DNA from: Chryseobacterium sp. E1
Lineage (GTDB): Bacteria > Bacteroidota > Bacteroidia > Flavobacteriales > Weeksellaceae
NCBI GenBank assembly: GCA_019203745.1
Contig: CP078104.1
Location: 2,702,501-2,766,500, forward strand
Direction: 5' to 3'
DNA: 64,000 nt
Part shown: in pieces, positions 19,772-30,001 of the stretch
Layout of the letters: every line of letters begins with the position of its first letter
Position numbering within the stretch: position 1 is the stretch's first letter
The notes under the pieces: generated by a model
Seen by the model: only the letters and a program-made list of their open reading frames with translations
What the model was told of the DNA's origin: nothing
Database searches by the model: none
Program-made: the position numbers and the translations under genes

Positions 19772-21025
19772 ATGCTTGGTTTTGCTGTTCCTGTTTTTCT
19801 AGCTTGATCAGGTTTGCAAGGTTTTTAATCACTGTATCGTGCTTTTTCACAAAAGGATTATCCTTATTCCAGACATACCCTGCTAAAACAGCACAGATCT
19901 TTTTCTTTACGTCCGGATTTTCCGGCTGGTGGAAAAATAGTTCCTGAAGATTTCCGGTATACCATTCTTTTACATATGTGGTGAAAACATCCACGCCGTA
20001 TAAAATATAATCAGTGTATTCTGTCTGCCAGTTGATTTTTTCTCCGTTTAATTGTCTTAATGCCAGTTTTGCTGCCAGCATTCCGGATTCTGTAGCAAAA
20101 GCCATTCCTGAAGAAAATACCGGATCAAGGAATTCTGATGCATTTCCCGTTAAAGCAAATCCATCCCCGAATAAACTTTTTACCGAGCAAGAATAATCTT
20201 TCAGATGTCTTGGTTCAAAAAGGAATTCCACATCCCCAAAACGTTTTACATAATAATCAGACAGAGAAATAGCTTTTCTTAAAGCTTCAGCTGTATCTCC
20301 GTTTTCAGATAATTTGTCAATATATTCAGTAGGGCCTACAATTCCTAAACTTGTATTTCCATTAGAAAAAGGAATTACCCAAAGCCATACTTCTGTTTCA
20401 ATAATGTCAAAAGAAATTAAAGTTCCTTCTTCTCCCGGCGCTCTGTTAATATCATTTACATGAGAGAAAATCGCAGAGTGAGGAGATAGTTTTGATGGTT
20501 TTTCAAGATCTAGCAAACGAGGCAATACTCTTCCGTAACCACTGGAGTCAATCACAAACTTAGCATGGATCTCTTTCGTTTCTCCATCCTTATTTTTTAC
20601 TGTAGTTACAGAATCTGTTCCGTTAAACTTGATATCAATAACTTCAGTCTCAAATTCAAGATCAACACCTTTATTAATGACTTCCTGAGCAAGAGTATTA
20701 TCAAAATCAGCTCTCGGAACCTGCCAGGTCCAGTCCCAGCCTTCCCGAATTTATTGCTGAAATCAAAAATGCAGACCTCATCACCACGAAGGAAACGGGC
20801 TCCCAGCTTTTTTTCAAAGCCCATTTTGTCTAATGCAGGAAAAAGACCGGCCTCGTCAAAGTGGTCCATTACCCTTGGAATTAAGCTTTCACCCACCACC
20901 AATCTGGGGAATTTTGTCTTTTCGACAACTTTTACGTTGACGTTGTTCTTCTTTAAGTATGAAGAAGACACGCATCCGGAAGGTCCAGCCCCGATTACAA
21001 GAACGTCAACAAATTCTTTGCTCAT
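19770..21025 (-). CDS. FAD-dependent halogenase-like oxidoreductase (frameshifted)
   Basis: Flavin-dependent monooxygenase/halogenase-type enzyme, about 419 residues. The FAD-binding GAGPSGCVSS is at the N-terminus, followed by VVGESLIPRVMDHF, typical of the tryptophan-halogenase family. The frame breaks near 20748; one extra G gives FGEGWDWTWQVPRADFD. The family motif WxWxIP is present as WLWVIPF, and GDGFALTGNASEFLDPVFSSG is the second flavin motif. It is divergent from the TAL gene. In pigment clusters such enzymes hydroxylate or chlorinate the aryl ring; which of the two is undecided here. Confidence 0.85.
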
Positions 21026-21120
21026 CTTTGATTTTTTATTTTTAATAACTTTTATCTTTGCCGCAAAATTAGTGACAAATAATTAATATTTTACAAAATT
21101 ATCAACTATTACTTTTAATT

Positions 21121-22640
21121 GATGAAAATAAATAACTTTTTAGAACTGAAAGACTTTCAAAAAATTATCATTGAGAATGAAAAAATAGAACTGGATGAAT
21201 CACTTTTATCAAGAGTGGATAAAAGTTTTCAGTTTTTAAAGGAATTTTCAAAAATAAAGTAATATACGGTGTAAATACCGGTTTCGGCCCGATGGCCCAG
21301 TTCAAAATCAGTGATGAAGACACTCATCAGCTTCAGTATAACCTGATCAGAAGCCATTCTTCGGGAATCGGAAATCCTTTACCTGCTGAAGAAGTAAAAG
21401 CGTGTATGCTGGCAAGACTGAATACCTTATCGCTGGGAAATTCAGGAGTGCATCAGTCTGTTATCTATCTTCTTCAGGAGCTGATCAACAGAGATATTAC
21501 TCCACTGATCTTTGAACACGGAGGAGTAGGTGCAAGCGGTGACCTTGTTCAGCTGGCTCACCTGGCTTTGGTATTAATTGGAGAAGGAGAAGTCTTTTAT
21601 AAAGGAGAAAGAAGATCTACCAAAGAAGTTTTTGAAACTGAAGGTTTAGAACCGATACAAGTAGAGATCCGTGAAGGTCTTGCTTTGATGAACGGAACTT
21701 CCGTGATGTCAGGGATTGGTATTGTAAATGCCTATAAAGCGAATCAGCTTACTGATATTTCCATCAGGCTTTCCTGTGCTATCAACGAGATTGTTCAGGC
21801 CTATGATGATCATTTGTCAGAAGCTTTAAACGGAACCAAAAAACATTACGGTCAGCAGGAAGTAGCGAAAAGAATGCGTGCACACCTGGCAGACAGTAAA
21901 CTGATCAGAAAAAGAGAAGACCACCTTTATACCCATTTTGAAGAACAGGAAAAAGTATTCAAGGAGAAAGTACAGGAATATTATTCTTTAAGATGTGTTC
22001 CTCAGATTCTAGGCCCTGTTTTAGATACTCTGGAATACACGGAAAAAGTTCTTGAGAATGAGATCAACTCTGCGAATGATAACCCGATCATCAACGTTGA
22101 AGACCAGCATGTGTATCACGGAGGAAACTTCCATGGGGATTATATCTCTCTTGAAATGGACAAGCTTAAAATTGTGGTTACTAAACTTACCATGCTTGCA
22201 GAAAGACAGTTAAACTATCTTTTGAATGCTAAAATCAACGAAATTTTGCCTCCTTTTGTCAATTTAGGTAAATTAGGTTTCAATTTCGGGATGCAGGGAG
22301 TACAATTTACGGCAACTTCTACTACAGCAGAAAGCCAGATGTTGTCAAACTCTATGTATGTTCACAGCATTCCAAACAATAATGATAATCAGGATATCGT
22401 AAGCATGGGAACCAATGCAGCGGTAATCTGCAGAAAAGTAATTGAAAATGCCTTTGAAGTACTGGCAATCGAAGCCATCACTATTATTCAGGCTATTGAA
22501 TATCTTGGTTTCAGGATAAAATTTCATCATCTACAAAAGAGTTGTATGATGAAATCAGAAAAATTATTCCTGCATTCTCAGACGATATGGTGATGTATCC
22601 GTATCTGGAGGAAGTAAAGAAATATTTAAAAGACATGTAA
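21121..22640 (+). CDS. Tyrosine ammonia-lyase (HAL/PAL family, two indels)
   Basis: Predicted to deaminate tyrosine to 4-coumarate, the polyene starter unit. The start is MKINNFLELKDFQKII at 21121. One A is missing near 21257 (repaired: FSKNKVIYGVNTGFGPMAQF) and another base near 22518 (repaired: YLGFQDKISSSTKELYDEI), ending KKYLKDM at 22640; about 507 residues. The Ala-Ser-Gly triad that forms the MIO cofactor is in GGVGASGDLVQLAHL. The selectivity region NLIRSHSSGIG matches the characterised F. johnsoniae TAL as I recall it. HAL is the alternative, but no other histidine-degradation gene is near and the context is pigment synthesis. Confidence 0.9.
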
Positions 22641-22722
22641 TTATTAGCTGTAATGAATTGTCTGTAATATATGCAGGGATAAAAGCTAACAAAAAAACTA
22701 AAAACGATATAAACACTAACGC

Positions 22723-23453
22723 ATGAAATGTGCAATTGTAACAGGAGGCTCCAGAGGAATCGGGAGAGCAATCTGTATAAAACTGGCTGAAGAGAAAACT
22801 ATCACATCCTTATCAACTACGCTTCAAACGAAACCGCAGCCAACGAAACATTGGCTAAAGTGAAAGAATTGGGCGCTAACGGAGAAATTCTTAAATTTGA
22901 TGTAGGAAATACCGAAGAAACACAAACTGTTTTAACGGAATGGCAGGAGAAAAATCCTGATGCTGTGGTAGAAGTGATCGTCAATAATGCCGGAATCACA
23001 AGAGACGGTCTTTTTATGTGGATGCAGAAAGAAGACTGGAACAGCGTGATTAATACAAGTCTGGACGGATTCTTCAATGTGACCAATTTCTTTATCCAGA
23101 AACTGCTTCGTAACAAATACGGAAGAATCATCAATATGGTTTCCGTTTCAGGAGTAAAAGGAACTGCAGGCCAGACGAATTATTCTGCTGCGAAAGGTGC
23201 ATTGGTAGGCGCTACAAAGGCTCTTGCCCAGGAAGTTGCCAAAAGAAACGTTACAGTAAATGCAGTCGCTCCGGGCTTTATCAGAACAGATATGACCCAG
23301 GAATTTAATGAAGATGAGCTGAAGGCGATGATTCCTGCCAACAGATTTGGTGAAGCAGAAGAAGTAGCTGATCTTGTTGCATTTTTAGCATCCGGAAAAG
23401 CTTCATACATCACAGGAGAAGTGATTAATATTAACGGAGGAATTTATTCATAA
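22723..23453 (+). CDS. fabG: 3-oxoacyl-ACP reductase, FabG-like (frameshifted)
   Basis: Short-chain dehydrogenase reducing beta-keto-ACP intermediates of the polyene. The start MKCAIVTGGSRGIGRAI is at 22723, with the NADPH-binding TGGSRGIG. One A is missing near 22796 (repaired: AEEKNYHILINYASNETA). The active site has NNAGITRDG, Ser in MVSVSG and the YxxxK motif YSAAKGA. It ends GEVININGGIYS; about 243 residues. It lies 83 bases after TAL and one base before the ketosynthase, so it belongs to the pigment operon and not to housekeeping fatty-acid synthesis. Confidence 0.92.
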
Positions 23454-23454
23454 A

Positions 23455-24674
23455 ATGGAAAATAGGGTTGTGATTACCGGAATGGGAATTTATTCCTGCA
23501 TCGGGACGTCTTTAGAAGAGGTCAGGGAATCCCTATATCAAGGAAAATCCGGTATTGTTTTAGATCCGGATAGAAAAGAATTCGGTTTCAGGTCTGGTCT
23601 TACAGGAGTGGTTCCAAAACCTGATTTGAAAAACCTTTTGAACAGACGCCAGCGTATCAGTATGGGCGAAGAAAGCGAATATGCTTATCTTGCTACTATT
23701 GATGCATTGAAGCAGGCCAATCTGGATGAAACGTTTATGGACTCCCATGAAGTCGGGATTTTATACGGAAATGACAGTGTTTCCCAGGCGGTAGTAGAAT
23801 CTATAGACATCGCAAGGGAAAAGAAAGATACTACATTGATGGGATCGGGTGCGATCTTCAAATCAATGAATTCAACAGTAACGATGAACCTTTCTACAAT
23901 TTTCAAGCTGAAAGGAATCAATCTTACAATCAGTGCGGCGTGTGCCAGCGGATCTCATTCTCTGGGTCTTGCTTACATGATGATCAAGAATGGTTTTCAG
24001 GATATGATTATATGTGGTGGAGCCCAGGAAACAAACAAATATTCCATGGCGAGCTTTGATGGTTTAGGTGTTTTCTCAGCAAGAGAGGAAGAACCTGCCA
24101 AGGCCTCAAGACCTTTTGACGCCGGGAGAGACGGTTTGATCCCAAGTGGAGGTGCTGCCACATTGATCGTTGAAAGCTTAGAATCTGCCCAAAGAAGAGG
24201 AGTGCCCATCATCGCAGAAATTATAGGCTATGGTTTTTCTTCCAATGGAGGACATATTTCCACCCCTAATGTAGACGGACCGGCTTTAGCGATGGACAGA
24301 GCCTTGAAACAATCAGGCTTACAAGCTTCAGATATCGATTATATCAATGCTCATGCAACTTCTACCCCAATAGGAGATGCTAATGAAGCCAAAGCTATTT
24401 ATGAGATCTTCGGAAGCGAAGTTCCGGTAAGTTCTACCAAATCAATGACCGGACATGAGTGCTGGATGGCAGGTGCAAGTGAAGTTATTTACTCTATTCT
24501 GATGATGCAGAATGATTTCGTAGCCCCTAATATCAATCTGGAAAGCCCTGATAATGAGGCTCAAAAGATAAATTTAGTCGCAAAAACAAAAATCAAAAAA
24601 TTGATGTATTTTTGTCGAATTCTTTTGGGTTTGGGGGAACCAATTCTGCACTAATAGTTAAAAAATTTGATTAA
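23455..24674 (+). CDS. Beta-ketoacyl-ACP synthase, FabF-like (frameshifted at 3' end)
   Basis: Condensing enzyme of about 406 residues, starting MENRVVITGMGIYSCIGTS. The catalytic triad is complete: Cys in SAACASGSHS, His in NAHATSTPIGD and His in MTGHECWMAG. The frame breaks near 24590; one added A gives TKNQKIDVFLSNSFGFGGTN and ends VKKFD at 24674. Start and stop spacing (1 base after fabG, 4 bases before the ACP) shows a compact operon. It probably extends the aryl polyene or supplies one of its condensation steps. Confidence 0.92.
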
Positions 24675-24678
24675 AAAC

Positions 24679-24932
24679 ATGGAAAGGGAAAAGATTGTTG
24701 CCATCGTTAATGATTTTCTGGTAAATGAATTCGAGGTAGACGGAGATGAAATCAGTAACGATGCCAACCTTAAAAATACACTGGGCTTAGACAGTCTGGA
24801 CTATATCGACATGGTAGTGGTGATCGAATCTAATTTCGAGTGAAATTAGGCGAAGCCGACTTCAAGAAAATGGTGACATTTGATGATTTCTACACAACAA
24901 TTGAAAATAAGATAGCTGAGAAAAACGCTTAG
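24679..24932 (+). CDS. Acyl carrier protein (frameshifted)
   Basis: About 84 residues, beginning MEREKIVAIVNDFLVNEFEV. The phosphopantetheine Ser lies in the motif LGLDSLDYIDMVV. One G is missing near 24839 (repaired: ESNFGVKLGEADFKKMVTF), ending KIAEKNA at 24932. It carries the growing chain in this operon; a second, different ACP lies at 39311-39567. Confidence 0.9.
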
Positions 24933-25049
24933 TTACTGAGTTAATCTTTATTCTATAAAAAGTACCAATGTAATAATGTAACGGTGCCCTGGCTGCACTA
25001 AAGATATTGTTACATTGGTATACTCTTATTATATTGGTAAATTATAGCT

Positions 25050-25933
25050 ATGAACAAATGGAAAGGTAAATCTAAAGGGACGGTACTGGGATACAGAATA
25101 TTCGTCTGGTGTATTAGAAATATCGGAATCAGAAGTTCATATGGTGTGCTTTACTTTGTAGCCGCTTATTACACTCTGTTCCAGAAGAAGAGCAACCAAT
25201 ATATTCTCTATTATTTCCGGGAAAGATTAGGCTACGGATACCGGCAGGCCAAAGCTTCCATATTTAAAAGCTATTTCACCTTCGGAAAGGTCCTTATCGA
25301 CAAAACCGCCATTTCCGCAGGACTCAGAGAAAAATATACCTATGAATTTGACGGCATTGAAAATCTCAGAAACCTTCTGGCTGCAAAAAAGGAGGCGTGC
25401 TGATCAGTGCTCATATCGGGAATTTTGAAATTGCAGAACATTTCTTTGCAGATATTGATTTCGACTGTCAGATCAATCTGGTGACTACAGACCAGGAAGT
25501 AACCGTAATCAAGGAGTATCTGGAAACAGTTGCGGTGAAAAAGAGCAACATCAAATTTATTTACGTAAAAGACGACATGTCTCATATTTTTGAGATCAAT
25601 CAGGCACTATCCAATAATGAGCTGATCTGCTTTACCGGAGACCGTTATTTTGAAGGATCCAAATACCTTGAGGCTGATCTGTTGGGTAAAAGTGCAAAAT
25701 TTCCTGCCGGTCCGTTTCTTATTGCTTCAAGATTGGGGGTTCCGGTAGTGTATGTGTACGTAATGAAAGAAAACAACCTTCATTACCATCTGTACGCAAG
25801 AGTAGCACATAATATCAAAAATCGGGATTCACAGGGGCTTTTACAGTCTTACGTTCACAATCTTGAAACCATGGTGAAAAAATATCCGCTTCAATGGTTT
25901 AATTATTTTGATTTTTGGGATGATGTTGATTAA
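25050..25933 (+). CDS. LpxL/HtrB-like lipid acyltransferase (frameshifted)
   Basis: Inner-membrane acyltransferase of the lysophospholipid/lipid A type, about 294 residues. The catalytic HX4E motif is SAHIGNFEIAE. The frame breaks near 25390; one added A gives AAKKGGVLISAHIG. FTGDRYFEGS, FPAGPFLIASRLGVPVV and the C-terminal QWFNYFDFWDD are typical of the family. In aryl-polyene clusters such enzymes are thought to attach the product to a lipid. It follows the ACP by 117 bases. Confidence 0.85.
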
Positions 25934-26107
25934 TTTTTCTATTTTTACCTCCTAAAAACTAATAAAAAACTCAAAACCATTAAGATTTGCAGAGAATTTA
26001 AGATCACTCAATAGTATTACCCAAATAGTATTTCTTTGCATACCAGACCAAAGTAATAACTGAATTTCTTAATTTCTCAGGCTCTTAATTTAAAAGCACA
26101 TTCACTT

Positions 26108-27636
26108 TTGAAAAAAGAATATGACATACTTGTAATCGGCAGCGGATTGGGAGGTCTTGTTTCGGCTCTTGTTTTGGCGAAAGAAGGCCTGAAGGTTTGT
26201 GTGCTGGAGAAAAACAACCAGTATGGGGGTAACCTGCAGACTTTTTCAAGAGATAAGCTTATTTTTGATACTGGGGTTCATTATCTCGGCGGCTTGTCGG
26301 AAGGGCAGAATTTAAACCGTTTTTTTCCTATCTGGAAATTATGGATGGGCTTGAGCTTCAGAAAATGGATGAAGATGGCTATGACAGAATCAGTTTTGGA
26401 GATGAATCAGTTCAGTATCCTCATGCCCAGGGTTATCAGAATTTCGTTGAACAGCTTTCCAGATATTTTCCGGAAGAAAAAGAAAATCTTGAAAATTACT
26501 GTGAAGAGATTCAATATGTATGCAGTCAGTTTCAAGATATCATGTGATTGGGAAAGATAACTACAATGAGGAAATCCTGCACCTTAATACCAAAAGATTT
26601 ATAGAATCCGTTACCCAGAACAAAAAATTGCAGTCGGTTTTGCTGGGCTCCAACTTTTTATATGCCGGAGATTCCGAAAATGTTCCTTTTTATGTACATG
26701 CTCTTACGGTAAACTCCTATATTCAGAGTGCTTATAAATGTGTAAAGGGCGGCAGCCAGATCTCTAAACTGCTGATCAGAAAACTGAGAGAATACGGCGC
26801 TGAAGTTCATAAACATTCCGAAGTTTCCGGATTTGTTTTTGATGAAAATAATGTTTTAAAATCGGTACAGACAAAAGCGGGAAAGGAATATAGTGCCAGG
26901 CAGTTTATTTCAAATATTGAGATTCGGGCAACCATTAAGCTAATTGGAGAAGAAAGACTAAAGAAATCTTTTATGAACAGGGTTTTAAGCTGGCAGCCGG
27001 TTTCATCATGCTTTAGCGTGTATATTGTTCTAAAATCCCAAAGTCTTCCCAATTTCAATTATAATATCTATCATTACTCATCAGAAGAGCAGGTCTGGAA
27101 TGCATTCCGCTACAGAAAAGAAAATGGCCGGAAACCTACATGCTTTCATCCACGGCTTCAAAACATCATCCGGAATTTGCAGAAAGTCTTACCGCAATTT
27201 CCTATATGGATTTTGAGGAAGTGAAAGAATGGGAAAATACATTCAATACCGTGGCTGATGAACATGAAAGAGGTGAAGCCTATGAAAAATTTAAATTAGA
27301 AAAGACGGAGAAAATGATTGAAGCCCTGGAAAAGAAAATTCCGGGGTTGAGACATGCAATTAAAAGAATATACACATCCTCTCCATTGTCTTACAGAGAC
27401 TATATCGGAAACTTTGAAGGAAATATGTACGGCTATATGAAAAGCTCGGAAAACCCTCTTAAAACAATGGTTTCTCCCGTACCAAAATCGATAATCTGTT
27501 TCTGACAGGCCAGTCTGTGAATATGCACGGAATTTTGGGCGTAACCATCGGTGCTTTTAACACTTGTGCTGAAATATTGGGAAAAGATGTTATTGATGGA
27601 AGACTAATACAAATGATTAATAATGAGAAGAAATAA
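26108..27636 (+). CDS. CrtI/retinol-saturase-like FAD oxidoreductase (several indels)
   Basis: Flavin-dependent desaturase/saturase-like protein, about 510 residues after repair. The start is probably the TTG at 26108 (MKKEYDILVIGSGLGGLVSA), with the dinucleotide-binding GSGLGG. The frame shifts near 26330 (FFSYLEIMDGLELQKM), 26545, 27125 and 27480 (SPRTKIDNLFLTGQSVNMHGILG). The C-terminal FAD motif NLFLTGQSVNMHGILGVTIGAF is conserved. In this locus it could set the oxidation state of the polyene or of the resorcinol moiety; that is inference. Its end overlaps the next gene's first ATG. Confidence 0.82.
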
Positions 27637-29360
27637 CGGGAAGTTGCCCATTTTGAATGGAGCAAGCCATATAAGCAATGATTCTTTCTGTGGCCGGAAT
27701 AAGATCAAAGCACTGTTCTGTTTATTACTTATCATTAATCTGGTTTCGTGCGGAATTTCAAAATCTGTTCATCATATTCCTGAAATTGGCCAATATCCAT
27801 TGGAAATTCCAAAGATTACCCATATCAACGATTCAACGTTCAGCTATAACAAAAACTATCTTACAAAAAATAAACAACAGCTCTGGGAACTTTATATTAA
27901 AGGAAACCCTTTGCAGCTTGGATATAACAACGGAGCATTGACACAGAACCTCATGCAGAAGCAGGAAGGAATTTTCTTCTCAAAGGTAGAAGGATTTGTG
28001 CCGTCGAAATTCAGGCAGAAGCTTTTGAGAGGCTTTCTGAAATGGTACAACAGAAAAATGTATCTGAACGTAAGAGAAGATTATCAGGCAGAGCTGTACG
28101 GATTGTCACAGTATTCGTCTGACCGTTACGATTTTATAGCTCCAAAATATCTGAGAAACCTTTACCTCCACGGAGCCCACGATATTGGCCATGCCATGCA
28201 GGACCTGGCCATGGTAGGATGCAGCTCTCTTGCCGTATGGAATGAGAATACGGAAGACGGAGACCTTCTCATAGGAAGAAACTTCGATTTTTATGTTGGT
28301 GATGATTTTGCTCAGAATAAACTGATAGAATTTGTAGATCCCGAAGAAGGCATTCCTTACATGTCAGTGAGCTGGCCTGGAATGATAGGAGTAGTTTCCG
28401 GAATGAATAAAGAAGGAATTACAGTGACAATCAATGCCGGAAAATCAAAAATCCCTCTCACTGCAAAGACACCAATCTCACTTGTTACAAGAGAAATTCT
28501 GCAATATGCCCGAAATATTGACGAAGCAATTGCTATTGCCAGGAAGAGAAAAGTTTTCGTGTCAGAATCTATTCTGGTAGGCAGTGCTTCAGATAAAAAT
28601 GCTGTGATCATCGAGGTTTCACCTAAAAACTTCGGAGTCTACAGAGTTCAGAACAGCAGCAGGGTACTTTGTACCAACCATTTCCAGTCTGATGCCTATA
28701 AAGATGATAAAAGAAATCTGAAACATATTGAAGAAAGCCATTCGGAATACCGTTATGAGAAACTTCAGGAGCTTCTGCAGGAGGAAGAAAAAAGCTGAAT
28801 CCTGAAAAAATGGCAGCTATTTTGAGGAACAGATCCGGATTGAAAGATGAAAAAATAGGATATGGAAATGAAAAAGCGCTTAATCAGCTGCTGGCACATC
28901 ATGCCGTTATATTTTCACCACAGAAAAAATTAGTTTGGGTTTCTTCCAGTCCTTACCAGCTGGGAGAATTTGTTTGTTATGATTTGAACGAAATTTTTTC
29001 CGGTAAAAATGTGGGATATAGTCTTCAGGCAAAAACAGAATTGAATATTGCAAGAGATCCATTTGCGGATTCTAAAGATTTCCAAAATTATGAAATGTAT
29101 AAAATGCTGGGCAAAGAAATCAATGACGCTGCTGAAAATAAAAATATATTGTTGACAGATGATCTCATTCCCTATTATCAGTCTCTGAACCCCGATTTTT
29201 GGCTGGTCTATTATCAGTCTGGGAAATATTATTTTAACAAAAAGAATACCTGAAAGCAAAAGCTGAATTTGAAAAAGCACTGACGAAAGAAATTACCACA
29301 GTTCCGGATAAAAAGAAGACAGAAAAATACCTGAAGAAAACCTTAAACAAACTGAAATGA
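27623..29360 (+). CDS. C45-type Ntn hydrolase/acyltransferase lipoprotein (two indels)
   Basis: Acyl-CoA:6-APA acyltransferase-like N-terminal nucleophile protein. A lipobox (LLIINLVSCG, about residues 34-43) predicts membrane anchoring. The processing site and Cys nucleophile are in MVGCSSLAVWNENTEDGDLL near residue 200, followed by IGRNFDF. The frame breaks near 28793 (repaired with one A: EEEKKLNPEKMAAIL) and near 29248; the tail KYYFNKKEYLKAKAEFEKAL resembles a TPR unit. The repaired length is about 579 residues. The start is uncertain: 27623 keeps the lipobox in frame and overlaps the previous stop. Related genes occur in flexirubin loci, and acyl transfer or ester chemistry on the pigment is plausible. 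Confidence 0.8.
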
Positions 29361-29728
29361 TTCCAAAATCTGTTAAACTGCTGCTCATCATTCCTTTTAT
29401 AGTTATTATCGGATATTCTGTGTATCTGTGTGCGGTATACAGCTCGATTCCTGATACCATCCCCATTCGCAGTTTCGGAAATAGTAAAGAAAGCTATGGG
29501 AGTAAAATATTCCTATTTTTACCCATACTGCTCAATCTGATTATTCTTGTTTTTATCTGGCGCATCATCAGCAGACCGGATAAAATCAATTTTACTTTTG
29601 AGATCAGTGAAGAAGACAAAGGGAGAACCTATTATACAACACAGTTGGTGATGGTGATTCTTGCTATATTTGTTACGATCCTTATGGGACCATTATCTTT
29701 TGCAGATGTTGTTTATAACTTACCGTGA
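29357..29728 (+). CDS. DUF1648-like membrane protein
   Basis: 123 residues, intact, with three membrane helices (about 8-28, 50-70 and 95-117). The segment SSIPDTIPIRSFGNSKESYG followed by a helix is the DUF1648 pattern. Its ATG overlaps the preceding stop (ATGA), so it is translationally coupled to the Ntn hydrolase and ends the plus-strand pigment operon. Role unknown. Confidence 0.72.
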   Translation: MIPKSVKLLLIIPFIVIIGYSVYLCAVYSSIPDTIPIRSFGNSKESYGSKIFLFLPILLNLIILVFIWRIISRPDKINFTFEISEEDKGRTYYTTQLVMVILAIFVTILMGPLSFADVVYNLP

Positions 29729-30001
29729 AAAACCTATATCATTTTTATATTATCTGCTCATTATTGTCATTTCTCAGGACAAAAGGAAACAGATAATATG
29801 TTGTTATTTTTAAAATCCATGGTATAATTTATTGTAGAATAGGAATTTGTGGGAAGATAAAATTTTTCGATAATTTGCTTTAAACTGAAGTGTTTTTTGC
29901 TTTATTTATTTTTTTTTTAGATTTTTTTATGAAAAAATGTAACAATATTAACTGTTTCTCTACTAACTGACAGTTATTAAATTTTGTTAAAAAGTAAATT
30001 C

